64,000 nucleotides of DNA from Dicyema japonicum. Its lineage: Eukaryota; Dicyemida; Rhombozoa; Dicyemidae. The stretch covers positions 283,225-347,224 of the forward strand of contig RDEW01000023.1 of assembly GCA_011109175.1 (NCBI GenBank), written 5' to 3'. Made by a program: the position numbers and the translations under genes. The notes under the pieces were generated by a model that did not search any database, was not told the DNA's origin, and saw only the letters and a program-made list of their open reading frames with translations. Below are positions 63,468 through 64,000 of this stretch, in pieces (positions within the stretch are counted from its first letter, which is position 1; the number at the start of each line of letters is the position of its first letter).

Positions 63468-64000
63468 TTAAATTAAATTATTAACCCCGGCTTCGCCAGC
63501 AAGTGGGAAGCCGGCGACCATCAGAGAGCGTGCAGTCCGGACAGGACGCTCCCAGAGATCCTCGACTTTTGCATCCGGTGGTCCAGGGCAGGGAAAAAGG
63601 TCCCGAACTACTCTGCCAGCCAGGAAAGGGTGGTGTCCACATCGTAGGCGAGCCAGTCCGATTCTGATCTTCCTCGGGAGCGATTGTTCCGTTGGACTGA
63701 TATCAGGGGGGAAGCGCTCCAAGACTTTGTTATATTGAAGTGTCCTAATGGCCCGTGTCGAGATGAAATCATGGATTCGGCGGGTCCAAGTTGAGTCTTC
63801 TTGAGGGGGGGTGATCTTCGACAAGGCTCTTTGTAGGTCAAAGAGGGTCCTGCGTATGTATCTGCGGTTATTGTTACTTAGCAGAGCGTGAACTGGGTGA
63901 TTCGGGTCGAACGACTGCCGTAGGAATTGTAAATTACGCATTTCCAGGTGGTCATAGAGCGGGAGGATTTTCGACTCCCAATGTAAATGGTCGGTGGGGG
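63468..64000 (-). mobile_element. APE-type LINE C-terminus and 3' end
   Basis: It runs from the window edge (LHWESKILPLYDHLEMRNL) through RNLQFLRQSFDPNHPVHALL, YIRRTLFDLQRALSKITPPQ, RIHDFISTRAIRTLQYNKVL, SLPRKIRIGLARLRCGHHPF, VEDLWERPVRTARSLMVAGF, one open frame of 157 codons. It ends at a stem GGCTTC/GAAGCC, GGGGTTAATAA, TTTAA repeats at about 63485-63468. It is the best-preserved 3' end of the family that also has fragments at 1850 and 5083-6095. Confidence 0.75.

Overview
This is a eukaryotic (animal) window: AT-rich, very dense in decayed mobile elements, with a handful of single-copy host genes between them. The host genes give the best clue to the organism. Where I could rebuild exons by homology (FAF2, COQ5, TTC5, BORCS8-like, a MAPR/PGRMC-like gene, a small secreted peptide), almost every intron is 21-31 nt long with GT..AG ends. 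Introns of about 22-26 nt are known from dicyemid mesozoans. Together with an OFD1-like centriole/cilium gene and a bilaterian-type gene set, a dicyemid-like (mesozoan) animal is my best guess. This is an inference, not proof.

Layout. 1-2.5 kb: LINE ends. 2.7-2.9 kb (-): small secreted Cys-rich peptide. 3.2-8.2 kb (-): one decayed site-specific-type LINE (restriction-like endonuclease, RLE) split by a 619-bp mariner remnant and by a hAT element with a perfect 8-bp target duplication; the hAT itself holds an internally deleted LINE. 8.2-9.3 kb (-): LINE ends. 10.4-13.3 kb (-): nearly full-length RTE-like LINE. 14.5-17.4 kb: LINE ends, a tRNA-derived SINE and an RT/nuclease element. 18.4-24.1 kb: mariner, RT remnants, a CGGBP1-like hAT protein, a Ginger-type integrase. 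24.3-31.4 kb (-): an RT/nuclease fragment, a 5' LINE fragment and a gag+APE+RT Jockey-type LINE inserted in another copy of itself. 32.5-33.4 kb: Ginger. 33.9-34.3 kb (-): MAPR gene. 34.6-36.5 kb: ribozyme-headed non-autonomous element and LINE pieces. 37.4-38.6 kb (-): OFD1-like gene. 38.8-39.8 kb (+): 5' end of a LINE with a ribozyme-like leader and a 2A peptide. 40.2-41.5 kb (-): TTC5. 41.5-44.9 kb (-): hAT with a nested RLE LINE. 45.0-47.0 kb: Tigger/pogo with a nested RTE. 47.0-52.4 kb: LINE, hAT, RT/nuclease element carrying a SINE, RTE. 52.5-54.5 kb: FAF2 (-) and BORCS8-like (+), head to head 74 bp apart. 56-60 kb: Ginger, LINEs, RTE. 60.1-61.1 kb (+): COQ5. 61.6-64 kb: hAT end, Ginger, LINE.

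The most interesting system is a LINE family with compact translation and transcript-processing signals. Seven loci share a leader that can fold as the nested double pseudoknot of hepatitis-delta-virus-like self-cleaving ribozymes, with compensatory changes in helix P2 and sequence-unrelated but retained P4 hairpins. It is followed by a 2A ribosome-skipping peptide (DVEQNPGP), an APE endonuclease, RT, and a 3' stem-loop ending in GGGGTTA plus short repeats. A short element (34.64-34.90 kb) keeps only the ribozyme-like leader and a 3' stem-loop, so it looks like a parasite of this LINE. A tRNA-derived SINE likewise shares its tail with the RTE-like LINE.

Host functions seen: ER-associated degradation (FAF2), ubiquinone synthesis (COQ5), stress/tubulin-autoregulation TPR cofactor (TTC5), lysosome positioning (BORCS8-like), heme/steroid-binding membrane protein (MAPR), centriole/cilium (OFD1-like). 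They form no operon. Several are directly abutted by mobile elements.
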